A DNA stretch of 64,000 bases, taken from positions 72,215,501-72,279,500 of the forward strand of contig NC_069367.1 of assembly GCF_021730395.1 (NCBI RefSeq), given 5' to 3'. The position numbers and the translations under genes were made by a program. The DNA is from Mercenaria mercenaria. Taxonomy: Eukaryota > Mollusca > Bivalvia > Venerida > Veneridae. The notes under the pieces were generated by a model. The model had not been told where the DNA came from and made no database searches. It saw nothing but the letters and a program-made list of their open reading frames with translations. Of the stretch, positions 23,661 to 37,439 are shown piece by piece. The number at the start of each line of letters is the position of its first letter. The first letter of the stretch is position 1.

Positions 23661-25815
23661 TCTATCTTCAAGCGAGAGGAGACCAGGCGCAAGCATGAGA
23701 CAACACGCGATGCGATGCCCCCAAAAAACCGCAGACGGCACCCAGCAAAAGGACCACACCCGAATGAAAGCCCGCAGACCCACCCTCACCACGGCCCCCA
23801 CCAAACGATGCCCAAACCCAAGTCAAGGGGTGCACCAAAAAAATCAGGCTGGGGAAAGCTTTTCTGAATATGTCTGTTTTAAAAAACAAGAACAAAATTT
23901 TTGGGAAATTTTTGTCCACGAAAACGGCAGGGCTTTAAAATATTCATGAGACACCCAATTCTTCAGCAAAGTAAAACTTAAAAAAAAACGGACTGCCCGG
24001 GGGCCCTACCCACAAAACACCAAAATATCCCCAGACCCACTTCCCCTTTCCAAAAAAACGCAACTAGCACCAAAAAACAACATTATGGGTAAAGGGCATT
24101 ACAACAACGGAATGCCCCCGGGGCCTCACCATACCTTTGGGTGATGAAAATTTTAAATTTTTTTTTTTTTAAAAACCTTCATTCGCAAAAAACAACGCAA
24201 AAAAAGGCATTACAAACACAAGTGAAGCACTAGGGACAAGGGAAATGCAACGGGGCCCTCACCAGTACCATATGATAAAAAGACAAAACCCTGGGTTTTT
24301 CGCCCAATACTGTAATTATTCACTATAAAGTTTCCTCGAAAAAAAAAAAAGGGCTACCGGGGAAATCCCAAAAACCTTTAGGGGTGCACTAAAAACCACT
24401 TCAAAAGCAAGCAACGCAACGAAACGAAATGCAATTTTGGACTCGCCAGACAAAAGGAAAAAAATTTCCTAGTGCCCCGAAGCAACTTCGGGGAAACCCA
24501 ACCTTAAATAGCAAGGTCCCATTTTTGGCAAGGGAAAAACCCTTTTGGTGCACGGGTTTAAGAAAAATAAGGGCCCTTGTGATAGGCCCGAAAAAGGGAA
24601 AAATAGCTTCACCAAACTGAGCGGCCCGTGTCCATAACTGACAGAGGGAAAACCCCAATTACACGAACTGTTCCGAATAAAATTCATCACCCCAAACGCT
24701 TAGTTTTTATCCTGGGTTCGGCGTCTACCGTAAAATCGCCAAAAACCAAACCCCCAAACCCGGGGTATTTTTTAAAGGCAATCTAATTAACTCGATTCTC
24801 GCCTGACCCCCCAAATTTAAAACATTATTTGAGCGACATCTTTAACATTTAAGGTAAAATTTACCGATTCAAAAAAATTACCAAAACCTTTAAATAACGC
24901 CATGGGGCCTTATCTTTTACTAAAGCTAAGATATAAAGGAAAAAAACCAACTAAAGTTTTAACAAGTTCTTGTAATTTTTTTTCCCTATAATTCTTTTAC
25001 GAAAAGGTTTTAAAAAAATTTTTTTTTAATTTCCGATATCCTAAAAAAGCAAAACATTTCCAGTTAAAAACATTCAAAACGAATGCTGTTTTTTTTATCA
25101 ACAAAATACACCTAAATTAAAAATAATGGGGAAAAATACCCAAAAATTTAAAATTTTCCAGGAAGTATCTAGGGAAATTTTTAAATTTCCTTCGACTTGG
25201 CTTTATCACAGAACTTTCCCTTTCGTAACTTTTTTGGTATGATTAAAATTTGGGGTTATCGGGGGGATTTCCCCAGGTACGTTGCACAAAACACCCTCAC
25301 TGACACTTCAATAAATCCCAAAATTTAAAAATCTGTACCCTAAAAGGGAAAAAACAAAACGCAGCAAATCGAACAAAATTTCCCTTAAGAATGCCCGGCC
25401 CTTTCCCCAAAAAACAAAGGGTTAACCAAAAAAAAAAAAAAATTACTGAAATTAGCAATTTTAAGGGGTGGGCGGGGGGGAAATTTTTCTTTAGGGAACG
25501 ACTGTAAAAAAGGGGGGAAAACTGCAGTCAGGGGAAAAAACGGTCTTTTTCCCCCTTTTCGGGGGGGGGGGGGGGGGGAAAAGGGGGGGGGGGGGCAAGG
25601 TGGAGAAAATCTGCACGGGTTTTTTTGCTTTTTTATCGAAAAAAACTGGCGGGGGTTCTGGGGCTCGCTAAACATGCACATCAGTACTGCTTGAAAAACG
25701 AGAAAAATTTCAACTGAATAAAAAAGGGGCCCGGATTAACCCCCAAATTCCTTAGCAACTAAAAAAACTTTTTTAAGTCTGGGGAAAAAAATGAAATTTT
25801 TTTAAAAGGGAAATA

Positions 25816-26110
25816 ATTTATATTATTCCATATTACTCGACATAAAATAAAAACTTTGTACCATTTTTTGGCTTTTTATTTTTTCTTTGTTAAAACCTTT
25901 TAAATTTTTTTAAGATCATTTAAAAACCTATGACGAAAAAATGATTTAAAAACTTGATTTCTAAATTAAATTTTTTTACATTGCAAAGGTAAATGCATCA
26001 AAAATCTGAGAAAAACTTTTGAAAATTAAGGGGGGGCTTTTTTTTGGGCCCTCATTTTAAAGCGAGAGGAGCCAGGCGAAAAGCATAGACAACACCGATG
26101 CATGACCCCT
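25816..26110 (+). repeat. Degraded second copy of 23428-23750
   Basis: Anchors such as CCATATTACTCGACATAAAA, CTTGATTTCTAAATTAA and GGTAAATGCATCAA are shared exactly with the clean copy, in order and at similar spacing. The intervening words are replaced by A, T or G runs. Both copies continue into the GCGAGAGGAG...CCAGGCG segment. Confidence 0.8.
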
Positions 26111-28334
26111 AAAACCGAAGAGGGGCCCCACACACGGCCCACAACCCAAGTATGACAAAAAACCTCAGCTCCCACGGCTCCGAAACCAAAAGGGGGCCCA
26201 CAAAGGGAAGTCAAGACCTGCTACCAAAAAACTCAGTGTTTAAAAGCTTTTAAAAAAAACACCAGGCGCCCCTTTCTCCTTTTGTTTTTTTGATTTTTCC
26301 CCCAACAATAATTTTGCAAAAATTTACCCCCCAAAATCAACACAAAAAAAAAAATTTAACGTTTAAATTTTTTTAAACTTTCCTTGACCGCGGCAAATCT
26401 CAAGAAAAATGAAAGGAACCCGGGGCCGAAAAAAAATTTAATCGAACGCAAAAAATTTTAGAAGGTTTAAAAAATTAAAATCCACACGGACCCAATCGCT
26501 GGGGGTCGAAAATATCATGCGGTGTTCCCGAAAGATACGGATATTTCTAAAAACAAATTTGACCCCGTATTTCGGGGCAAACTAATTAAGCGTATTGATG
26601 AAATTATCCCTAATAGCTTTAAATCGGGGAACAACTTTTTAAAGGGGAAAAAAAAAGTTGCTGGGGGGCAAAAAAAAACAATTTATGTGATTTGGTTTAA
26701 CCGTAAAAATCTTTGGCAAAAAAGATTTAACCCGAAATTCGTGTTAGGTTATTTGGGACTTCCCGAAACTTTGGGTCACAGTAAGTAGTCATGGGAAAAA
26801 TTATTTGGTTTTTTTTGCGGTTAAAATGTAAAAAATACATACCCCTAGTTTCAAATCCCAAAAAAATTTGTTTTTTTGGGATTGTTTAATAGTTAAAAAA
26901 AATCAATGAAGAATTGACAACTTTTGGCACCACAAGGGTTTTTTTTGAATTTGTGTCCAAATTGGGGGAAATAATTTTCATAATTTTAAAAACCCCTAGA
27001 AAGTAAACGGGCATAGTATTTTTTCAAAAATTTCTTGAACTTTTTGGTCTTTTGAATGTTTGACTCGGGGGGGATATTTTCCCCCTAAGAAAAATAGTAT
27101 CTTAATATTTCATAAAAATCGCGTTTTAAAATTTAAATTTAATTTTGGACAAGACCTGGGTTTGTTTTTTTAAATTTTTAACAAAAAAAAAATCCCCTTT
27201 AGATTTGTCTTGGGAAATTTTTTAAAATATAAACCCAAAAACGGGCCCTAAAAGACAGGGCGGCCCCCTTTTCCCCCAAAAAAACCCGGAAACCCACCGG
27301 AGCTTGATTCTACCCGTACACTTAATTAAACTGAAAGGCTAATATGAAAACAACTGTAAACATCCTTTATGCGTAGTTATTTAAAAAAATCTGCAATTAA
27401 AACAGGTTTTATATCCGCCAAAAAAAACGAAAAATTTTTTTCCGTTTTACAACCCGTAATAGATTACTAAAAACACTTCCCTAAAAACTAAAAGAAAAAT
27501 AATGGGTGGGAAGGATGTTTAAAAATTTTTGGAAAAAATTACACTTTAAAACCCTGTCATGAATAAACATGATGACGTTTTCACTAATTTTTGGCCCTTT
27601 TTCCGGGTTTTTAATTTTCAAATATTTTTAAAGGGTTTTAAAAGCAGTTTTTTAAAACTTATATCAAGGGGTCGATAAAAGATTTTCCCACCCCAAAAAA
27701 ATAAAATGTGTATTTTTACTTCTTTGTTTTTAAAAATTGGGGTCTTGGGAAAATTTTCAATTCGAAGGCGAAGCAGGCCAAGCAAATGCCATTAAAACGC
27801 CAAAGGGACGGAGGGGGTTTTTTAATAAAATTTTTTTTTTTTTTTTTTTTCATTTACCCTTTTGGTAATCCAAAAATAGTCCTGAAAAAAAGGGGAACCC
27901 ATGCAAAATCCCCAAGAATCCAGTATTTTTTAAATCTAAAAAAATCTCAACCCCTAGTGGGGATAGGCTTTCCCAAATCAACAGAATGGTCCCTTTTAAA
28001 CAAGACGAAACAATTTCCCCATACATCTCATCCCGAATTTAAAAAGATCTGTGAAACCAAACGAGTTTTTTTTTTTTTTTTTTTTTTTGTTTTTTTTTTT
28101 TTTTTTTTTTGGTTTTTTAAATTTTCTTTCTGAGTTTTAGGGGTCAAATTCGGTTTTACACTGGAGGGGGGGAAAAAATCAAGTCGAACCCCCAAAAATT
28201 TCAATCATTAAATTTCTTTTTTCTTTCGGGTTTTCCCAAAGGGGTTTAAATCCCTTAAAAAACATTTAAACCGCAAAACCAAACCCCCAGTAAAAACGTC
28301 TTAAAAAAAATCTTAAATCCCCCACACCTAGTAA

Positions 28335-28371
<37 letters not shown>

Positions 28372-31349
28372 GGAAATTTCCCTTTAAAAACAATTTTTAA
28401 ATTTCAAATAATATACAGCCCTGAGGGGTAAATTTAAAGGCCCCTTTTTTAAAATAAATGATTTTACAGCTTCAATGCAAAAAAATTATTCAATAATCTC
28501 TTAAACATCATAGTTTTAAGGCTAGCATAGAAATGAAATACTTTACACTGAAGAAACCAAATTTTGTTCGAAATTTAACCCTTTAAAACACTAATTTCTT
28601 GGTTTCATTAAAATTTTTTTACATGGGTTAAAAATAAAATTAAGTCATTAAAACCTTGGGGTTTTTGGCCCCAAAACTATGTCACCGACAACGGGGTTTT
28701 AAAAAAAGGGTTTATCGGTTTTTTTTTAAAAAAATCCATTGAAATTTTTTATTTTTAGAACTGATAAGACAAAAAACCGGGGTGGGGCCCACGCCGGCGG
28801 CCATGTTTTTTTTTTTTAAAAAGTGATGGGGGTTTTTTGGGCTTTTTTCTTTTTAAAACACAAAAAATATCAATAAATTTTTTTACAATGGAAAGTGTAT
28901 AAAACAAGCAATTTTTTTGGGGGTTACTTTTGATTAAAATTCGAAATAAATGGATTAATTATGAAGGGGTTAAATTACGTGTTTTTTCAAAAAAGTTTTT
29001 GGGGGATCGCTACCGGGCCCTATTAAAAACTTAAAGTCATTTTTTAAAAAAGGGTATTCATTTTAAAAAAATTTTTTTAAATGGGAAAATTTAAAAACCT
29101 AAGCATTCCAAAACTTTTTTTAAATTTTTAAAATATTAAAGGGGGCGAAAAAATTTTTAAAAATTAAAAAATTAGATCCCCTACACAAAAAGGTTTTAAA
29201 AAAAATTTTTTTTACCCCCCCCCCAAAAATTTTAAAAAGGGATTTATGCGTGACGTAATGGCAAAAACTCCTATACTTGTATATTTCAATCGGTTTTATC
29301 AAATCATGTTAAAACAAACCCCAGGGGAAAAACAAAGAATTCAGGATTTTTTGGCGGATTTTTTAAAAAACCAGCAAATTTTGCGATTTATCCCTTCCCA
29401 AAAGGGGAATGTTGTTTTCAAAAAAAAAACTTTCTGGGTCAGCCCCGGGGGGGTTTTTGGGGGGGCAGGAAAAACTATTTAAAAGGACTAAAAAGGTGTG
29501 GGGTTTTGCTTTTTTGGCAAATCCCCTTTACCTAGGTTTTTACCCCATTTTTAAAATTTAAAAAGCTGGATTTGGGGCATATAGTTTCCCTTTGGGCCCG
29601 TGAAATTTTCTAATTAAATATATCGGAATTTTTTTTTTTTTTTTTTTTTTTTTTTGGCCCTTTAGACGAAAATTTTATTTGAAAATTCATCCCGGGCGCG
29701 GCCCCCAATCTTGACCCCTAAAATGTCTTTTGAAATTTTACTTGCAAATTTTCCCGGGGTTGGGGTTTGATACTTCAAAAAAAAAAGTTTTTTCTACTGC
29801 AGGACCCTCCCGAATGTGGGGCCGGAAATATTTTTTTTATATGGAAAATTTGGAAAAATTTAAAGAAGTAATTGCCATGCATGCGTTACTCGCCCGAACC
29901 GCTTCCCCTCGTCTTAACCCAACCCCGCCACCCCAAGTCTGTTATGTTTTTAAAACCCCGGAGGGGGGGCGATATCACCCACGCAGCTTTAAACTGCCCA
30001 CCGGCAACCCCCATTTAAAAAATTGTACATGTAACCCAAAGGGATTTTCTGAACTTTATCCCCGGGGTTGGGGTTTGATATTTTCCCCCGCATAAAAAGA
30101 ACGCTTTCGACCCTGCAAATAAAATTTAAACTTGCCCGTGTTTTCAGTCTGACCGTTGGTAGACTTCTAAAAAGTTATTCTTTCAAAAAACTTTGGAAAA
30201 CTAAATGTCCCCTTTGACCGGGAATAATGCCCAAAATTTATATTTTTGTCCCCTGAAAAACTGGTTTTAAGGGAGGAAAACGGGTGTGCCGCCAAAAAGA
30301 CCCCTGGAAACTAACAAAGGGGATGATTTAAATTTTTGCATCTTTCCCCCCGACTATAACTTTTTGTTCAATATTAGACAGGCCCGCCAACAGGGCGAGC
30401 CTTGTATAAAAAAGACCCATACATTTACATCGGGACACCCCCCTTAAAAATTTTTCCTCTAACCATGACTTTGTCTTGGGGGAAATACCCCCAACCCTGT
30501 AAAAAAAACTTTAAAAACCCAAAAATATTTTGTATGATAACCCAGTGTGATTTGTTCAGGACTGGACCCCCTTTTTTGTCGACCCCCGCTTGCAGAAGCG
30601 AAGCATGTTGCCCAAAATGGCTGTTCAAAAATTTTGCGTTGGTCTGTCCGAATTTTTTTTCCCGGACAAAACTTTGACTGCATGGGCAATTTTGTTTATA
30701 TTTGGCATGAATTTAAAAACATCAGTGAGACAGAGGCTTTGTAAAACCCCGGGTTTTCCTATCTCAAAGGAAAGGGTCCACTTAGAGGTCAAAAGTTAAG
30801 TTCAATAATGAGTTTGTCTGGAGCTTTCTTCAACATGGAGGGATTTTTGATGTAACTTGGACAAATTTTCACAACTATGTGGGAATTATGCGCAAGAACC
30901 GGACCCTAGATCAAGGCCCAAGGGTAACTTAGAGTCAAAGGGTCAAACAAAAATGACTTTGTCCGGGGATTTCTTTTTCATGTATGGAGGGATTTTGATG
31001 TAACTTGGCACTTTGTTCACCATCATGAACGGGTGTCATGTGCAAAAACCCTAGAATTATTTCCTTTTTGTTGTTACTTAAATAGCTTTTATTGTAACTT
31101 TTTTATGACTGGTCGAGGGAAAAAATTCAAGCCCACTTTTCTATAATACAATATGCATTTTACATAAAATTTTGAGTGGGTTCTGCCTATCTCTACTGTT
31201 TAAAGGTTTTTTTCGTGGACTTGGACTTTTTTTAAAGATTTATTCCCTTTGTTGTTACTATAAATAACTTTATTGTAAAATTTTGCAATCATTTTTTTTT
31301 TTTGTAAATTTGCCCAATGAGACGGGGGTCTGTGCAAAATCCGTTTTTT

Positions 31350-33450
31350 GTTGATACCAGGGGTGTCTGTTAGGGCTGGAACCCATTTTGTATAAATCAG
31401 TAGTGATTTTTTTCAGGGCTGGAGCTTTTTGTTTGATCCATAGTGATTTGTTTAGGGTGGGGCCCCTTTTTTTTATCGTAGTGATTTGTTCGGGCTGGAG
31501 CCCCCTTTTGTAGCCAAAGTAGTGATTTGTTCAGGGTGGAGCCCCTTGTGGTGACATTAGTAGTGATTTTTTCAGGGGTGGAGCCCCTTTTTTTTGATCC
31601 GGAGGGATTGTTCGGGTGGAACCCCATTTTGTATAAAATCAGTAGTGATTTGTTTAGGGTGGAACTCATTTTGTTGATACCCGTAGTGATTGTTCGGGCT
31701 GGGCCCTTTTGTTTGACATCAGTAATGATTTTTCAGGGGGAGCCCCTTTTGTATGATACCGAAGTGACTGTTAGGGCTGGAAACCCCTCATTAGACATCG
31801 TAGTGATTTGTTTAGGGCTCAGCTTTTTGTAGATACCGAGTGATTTGTTCAGGGCTGGAGCCCCTTTTGTAGACTCATAGTGATTTGTTCAGGGCTGGAG
31901 CCCATTTTGTATGATACCAGAAGTGATCTGTTCAGGGCTGGAGCCCATTTTATATGACATCAGTAGTGATTTGTTCAGGGCTGGAGCCCATTTTGCATGA
32001 TACCAGTACTAAGTGATTTGTTCAGGGCTAAAGCCCATTTTGTATAATACCTGTAGTGTTTAAAAATTGTTTTTTAGGGCTGGAGCCCATTTTGAAATAA
32101 ACGTACAAAAAGTGTTTGTTCAGGGTGGAGCCCTTTTTGGGAAAATCCAGTACAAAATTGATTTTTTCCCGGGTTTGAGCCAATTTTGTAAAATTTAGCG
32201 TAGTGAAAAAAAAAATTGTTCAGGGCTAGACCCCTTTTTTGTTGAAATCAGTAATTTTTTTGGTTCAGGGCTGGAAAAAAAATTTGTATGATCCCAGTAG
32301 TGATTTGTTCAGGGTGGAGCCCATTTTGTTTGAAATAAGTAGTGATTTGTTTAGGGCTGGAGCCCAATTTGTATGATACCAGTAGTGATTTGTTCAGGGC
32401 TGGCGCCCAATTTGTATAATACCAGTACTAAGTGATTTGTTCAGGGCTAGAGCCCATTTTGTATAATACCAGTAGTGGTTTTTTCAGGGCTGGAGCCCAT
32501 TTGTATGATATCAGGAGTGATTTGTTCAGGGCTGGAGCCCATTTTGTATGCCATCAGTAGTGATTTGTTCAGGGCTGGAGCCCATTTTTGTATGATACCA
32601 GTAGTGATTTGTTCAGGGCAGGACCCCCTTTTGTATAAATTCAGTAGTGATTTGTTCGGGCTGGACCCCATTTTAAATTGATCCCAAATTAGTGATTTGT
32701 TAGGGCTGGAGCCCAAATTTTTTTTTTTTCCAGTTGTGTTTTGTTCGGGGGTGGGGGCCCATTTTGTTTGACATCAGAAAGTGTTTTGTTCAGGGTGGGG
32801 GCCCATTTTGTATGACATCGTTTTGTTTTGTTCAGGCGGGGCCCCAGTTTTTTTGTTTCCAGTAGTGATTCGTTTGGGGCTAAACCCTTTTTGTATGACA
32901 TCAGTAGCGTTTGTTCAGGGCTGTCCCCCCTTTTATAGGGATTCAGTGTGATTTGTTCGGGGCCCGGGAGCCCTTTTTGGTATGACATCATTTGCGATTT
33001 GTTAAGGGCGGGAGCTCATTTTGTAAAAATCCCCAGTAGTGTTTGTTCAGGGCGGGAACCCTTTTTGTATGACTTCAGTAGTGATTTTTCAGAGCTTGAC
33101 CCCATTTTGAAATGATCCCATTTGGGGGATTTTTTTCAGCGTTTGGACCCCCATTTTGTATGACATCAGTAGTGTTTTGGGTCAGGGGGACCCCAATTTG
33201 TATTTTCCCAGTAGGGGTTTTGTTCAGGGCTGGAGCCTATTTTGTTTTAATTTCCGTATGTGTCTGTTCAGGGCCGGAGCCCATTTTGTATGACATCAGT
33301 AGTGATTTATTCAGGCTGGAGCCCAATTTGTATGATCCCCGTAGTGTTTTGTTCAGGGCTGGGGGCCAAAAATTTTTGTTTTGATCCCATTTGGGGTGAT
33401 TTGTTCGGGGTGGAGCCCTTTTTGTATAATCCCATTTACAAAGTGTTTTC
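31350..33450 (+). repeat. Minisatellite A: ~43-bp unit, about 48 copies
   Basis: The best-preserved units (31.86-32.66 kb) read approximately GTGATTTGTTCAGGGCTGGA then GCCCATTTTGTATGATACCA then GTA. Each unit contains GGGCTGGAGCCC, a 5-bp hairpin stem with a GG loop. Variants alternate GATACCAGTA with GACATCAGTA. Frames across it are repeat-encoded and not genes. A second, shorter block of the same unit in the same orientation lies at 36005-36390. Confidence 0.88.
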
Positions 33451-33469
33451 CCCTAGTGAATTTTGAACA

Positions 33470-33790
33470 TCTGGAATCCACGGAACTAAAGGGGGAAAAT
33501 TTCCCTCTCAGTTTTCCACTGGTATTTTAAAAAGGGGAATATTTTTGGGTATTCCATGGAATAGCGTTTATTTTCCAGTTGAATTTTTTGGAATCCGGGG
33601 AAATTCCCCCCAAAATTCCGTTAAAAAATTTCCAGTGAAATTCAACCAAAAATCCCAGGGGAAATTTCCATTAAAATTCCATTTGGGAATTCCATAAATT
33701 TTCCCGGGGAATTCCATTTTAAAATTTCCAGGGGTATCCACAAGATTCCGGGAAAAATTTCCCATCAAGTTTCCATTTGAATTATATTTG
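33470..33790. repeat. Minisatellite B: GGAATTCCA-type short repeat
   Basis: Short, near-palindromic words such as GGAATTCCA, ATTCCATTT and TTCCAGTG recur every 15-25 bases with heavy noise. The same motif returns at 35755-36005 beyond repeat C. Confidence 0.6.
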
Positions 33791-34229
33791 AAATATAGTG
33801 GTTTTTAACATCCTAAATTCAGTAAAATCCAAGGTTTCCAGGGGTTTTTTCCAACTTAAAAACCCCGGTGGTTTACCTTCAAGACTCCCAGTAAAATTTC
33901 ATCAAGTTTGCAGTGGTTTTTCCATCTGAATACAACCCGAATACCCTCTCAAAAACAGGTGAAATGGGATGACCCCCCCCAAAAGGGCAGTAAAAAATCC
34001 TTTTTGTTCTAGTTAAATTACACCAAAACTCTAAACCTGGAAGGAATTTTTTTTTTTAAGGAAAAACTAAAAATTGTTTTGAAAAATTTGAAATGTCTCC
34101 CCCCCAATGCAAAGCCCTATAGGCAAGAAGTCAAAAGGGGGGGGGAAGCAAAATTTAAAAGAGACACTGAGGGTTTGGCTGAAATTAGGGTTTCTTCTAT
34201 TTGGGGCATGTAAGTCATCCCGCTAAATT

Positions 34230-35410
34230 TAACACTGGGGGCCCTAGGGGTTTTCTCAAGTCACTTTCGGCTCCTGTGGCCTTGCCCTTTTGATCAAGTG
34301 ACCTCAAATTTAAATGGGTTTTATTTTAACCCTTTCTTGCTGCCCAATCTTCCTTTTAATTTTCCCAAAATTCCAGGTCAAGTGGTTTTTCAATTTAAAT
34401 TTCAAAAAATGATTTTACTTTGATCGGGGCCCCTGTGACTTGACCTTTTAATAGATGCCCCCCAAAATCAATGGGTTTATCTATCTGCTTGTTCAATCTT
34501 TCCTATGAAGTTTCAACATTTGGGTAAGTGGTTCTAAAATTTATTGTTGGAAATTTTTTCCGTTTTCAGGTTTCCTGGACCTTGCCTTTAACGGGGGGAC
34601 CAAAAAATTTTCGATAGGGGTAAATCATTCTGCATTTTTTAAATTTTTTCCTATGAATTTAAAAACTTTTCGGATAAAGGGGTTTTCTAAAATTTTTATT
34701 GAACAAAAAATTTTTTATAAATGTTGGGCCCCCCGGGGGACCTTGCCCTTTAATGAGTGCCCCCAAAAAAAATAGGGTTCATTTATTTTGCAGAAAAACC
34801 CCTCCTATGAAGTTTTCAAATTTTAGGCGAGGGGGTTCTCAATTTGCCTGACCGGAAAGGGTTTTTCAATGTTCGGGCCCCCTTTGTGGTTTAACAGAGT
34901 GACAAAAAAAATAAATTTGGGGGTTCATTTCTTTGCATGTAAAAATTATATGTAAAAGTTTCAACATTCTGGGTAAAAGTGGTACTCAAGTTATTGTTTC
35001 GGAAATTTTTTCAATGTTCAGGCCCCTGTGCCCTTGACCTTTGACGGAGTGCCCCCAAAAACAAGGGGGGTTTTTACTCTTCATGCCCCAATTACCCTAT
35101 AAATTTTTAAACATTCTGGTTAAAGGGGTTTCCTTTTTATTGATGGAAAATTTGGTTTCCAATTTTCGGCCCCTGTGACCTTGTTTTTTGGGATGGAGTG
35201 ACCCCCAAAACTTTTAGGGGTCATTACTCTTCTTGACCAATATCCTATGAAGTTTCAACTTTTTGGGGTCAAGTTTTTTCTCTAGTTTTTAAAATCGGAA
35301 AGGGTTTAAATGTTCAGGCCCCTGGGGACCTTGACTTTGAGGGAAAAGGTGACCCCAAAAAAACAGAAAGGGGTCATCTACTCTTCATAAACAAATCACC
35401 CTAAAAAAGG
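34230..35410 (+). repeat. Repeat C: ~150-bp tandem unit, about eight degraded copies
   Basis: Units contain GGCCCCTGTGACCTTGA, a GAGTGACCCCAAAA-like stretch, GGGGTCATCTACTC, CCTATGAAGTTTCAACATTC and CAAGTGGTTCTCAA, recurring about every 150 bases. Best preserved near 35.0-35.4 kb. This is probably the tandem core of an interspersed element. Confidence 0.72.
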
Positions 35411-35754
35411 TTTCTAGGGGGGGACAAAAAAAACACATTTTTGGAAAAAAGTAAAAAGGGGGGGAAATAAAAAAAATGAATAAAAATATTTAATGTATAA
35501 AAAAAAAAAGTCAAAAAAACCCAAATGAAAAAAATTATGACTGTTTAAATGGGAATTATATGAAAAAAAGGAAACGAAAAAATTCCATTTTAAATGTTTT
35601 AAAACCTTTTTTTGTTTTAAAACATATATAAGGCATTTTCTGTAGGGATAAAATCCCTATTCCTTTAAATCTGGTCCAAAATTTCAATCTATAAAAAAAA
35701 ACCAAAATTTTTTCCCGCCAAAACGGGTTTGCTTTTTATATTCACTAATCATAA

Positions 35755-36005
35755 AAATTTCCCCTTAAGTGGAATTCCACTTGTATGGATTCCAAATTCA
35801 AATTCCAGTGGAATTGCCTGTCCCCTGGTTTTTCAAATTAAAAAATTTCCGTGGAGTTTCCCCCTCTACTGGTTTTTCCCAAATTTTCCAGTTCCAGTGG
35901 TACATTTGGAAATTCCCATTTGGGTATTCCATTTAAATAGCGATTGGGTGGAATTTTGTAGCTTTCCCAGGGAAATTTCCCAATTGATTTTTTTCACTAG
36001 GGAAT
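35755..36005. repeat. Minisatellite B, second block
   Basis: GGAATTCCA, TTCCAGTGG and CATTTGG words recur as at 33470-33790. It lies between repeat C and the second block of minisatellite A. Confidence 0.55.
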
Positions 36006-36390
36006 TTTTTCAGGGCTGGGGCCCAATTTTTTATGACATCATTAGGGGATTTTTTCAGAGCTTGACCCCAGTTTTTTTATGTTTCCCAATTGAGATTTGT
36101 TAGGTTGGAGCCCTTTTTGGTATGAATCGTATGATTTGTTCAGGGCTGGAGCCCAATTTGTTTGGATACCATTTGGGGTTTTGTTCAGGGCTGGGGCCTT
36201 TTTTTGGGATAATACATTTTTTTAAGTGATTTGTTAGGGCTGGAGCCCATTTTGTATAAACTTCAGAAAGTGATTTTTTCAGAGCTGGGCCCAATTTGTT
36301 TTGTTACCATTGTGTTTTGTTCGGGCTGGACCCCATTTTGGGAATAACACCGGTAGTGTTTTGGTTCAGGGCTGGACCCTTTTGTATGGG
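36005..36390 (+). repeat. Minisatellite A, second block (about nine units)
   Basis: TTCAGGGCTGG, AGCCCATTTTGTAT and GACATCA words recur with about 43-bp spacing, in the same orientation as at 31350-33450. Confidence 0.75.
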
Positions 36391-36489
36391 TGGGGAAGCG
36401 ACTAATATGCGTTCAAAAATTAAAACTATTAAGCTAAAAACTAAACAAAATTTTGGGGAAATGAAACAAAATGGTGAAAATTTTTGTCT

Positions 36490-36935
36490 CTTATCTTTTT
36501 TTTTTGGGTCTCCCACCTTACGTGGTGTGGGGGGGAACCATATTGACTTACTCCAGTTTTTGTTTTGTGTGTGTCTGTGTGCGGGCACAAAGTTGTCCGC
36601 ACTCTAAGTCGAACATTTCTCATCTGATCTTCCCCAAAAATTTAAACAAAATGTGTCTGTTTAAATAAGGGTTTGGGCCCAAAATTTGGGATAACTACCC
36701 AAATCGGCCTAGGCATTTTGGAAATTTTGGGCCCCTTGAATTACCAAAATCACTCAGTTTTTCTTGCGTAGTTTTCCCTCCAAACTAGTAGTTAGGGGTC
36801 CTTTTGGTGTAAAGGGAAAGCCCCATGCACTGTGGATTCATTTAAACAGAATAAAAAGAGGGATTTACTATTTAGATGTTTAGGCATTTTGGGGGGAGAC
36901 ATGCGTTTTTCCCAAAAGCATCTCTATTTTAGTTT
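36490..36935 (+). mobile_element. Degraded copy of the element found cleanly at 51416-52240
   Basis: It shares GTCTCCCACC...GTGGTGTG near its left end, then ATATTGACTTACTCCAG, GTCCGCACTCTAAGTCGAAC and GGCATTTTGG. The right end is ACATGCG-TTTT-CCCAAAAGCATCTCTA. Fewer core units are present and the sequence is noisy. Confidence 0.7.
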
Positions 36936-37439
36936 TTGAAAATGAGGGATTATGACATTTTCGGAATCATTTCCTTTTTTTCCCAACCCCCTTTTCCAAA
37001 GGCCATAAATGGAAATTTATAGCAGGTTTTGGTTTGGGTTGTAAAGTATTTTTTCCAATAGATTTATTTAAAAAACACGCCTACAGAATCAACAATTGGG
37101 CCATGTGGAACCCCTCTGTAAAGCAGTCTGTATGTGTAAGACAAACATGTATATTTGATTCCTGACATTAAAAACCAAAGTTTGGGGACGTTGGTGGGAG
37201 GTTTTTGGTTGTTTTTTTTCGGTTTAATGGCAACTGTTGTGTACATAAAATGCTTTTTTCTTTAAACAACATTTACTAGGAAAAAGGGCAGGGGTTCAGC
37301 ATTGATTTAAACTTTTTTGTCTAAAAAAAATTTTCTTTGTCTCTTGAAAAAACAATGTAACTTAATATCTGAACCCCGATGAATGCCCCCCCGAAAAAAT
37401 GCATTATTTTATATTTAATTAAAAAGACAAAAGGGGAAT

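Noticed and set aside
25385-25681. Frame rich in Pro/Phe on the minus strand
   Set aside because: It is produced by G and A homopolymers in the corrupted block and has no domain.
26522-26788. 88-codon plus-strand frame with fairly normal amino-acid composition
   Set aside because: It lies in the corrupted block, has no recognisable domain or splice context, and ends in homopolymer-rich codons. It may hide a real exon, but I cannot support one.
27708-28133. 141-codon frame
   Set aside because: It is made largely of poly-T runs coding for Phe, an artefact of the noisy block.
31350-33450. Regular repeats with ~43-bp period that could suggest a CRISPR array
   Set aside because: There are no unique spacers: the whole unit repeats and varies by noise. 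The setting is a eukaryotic genome.
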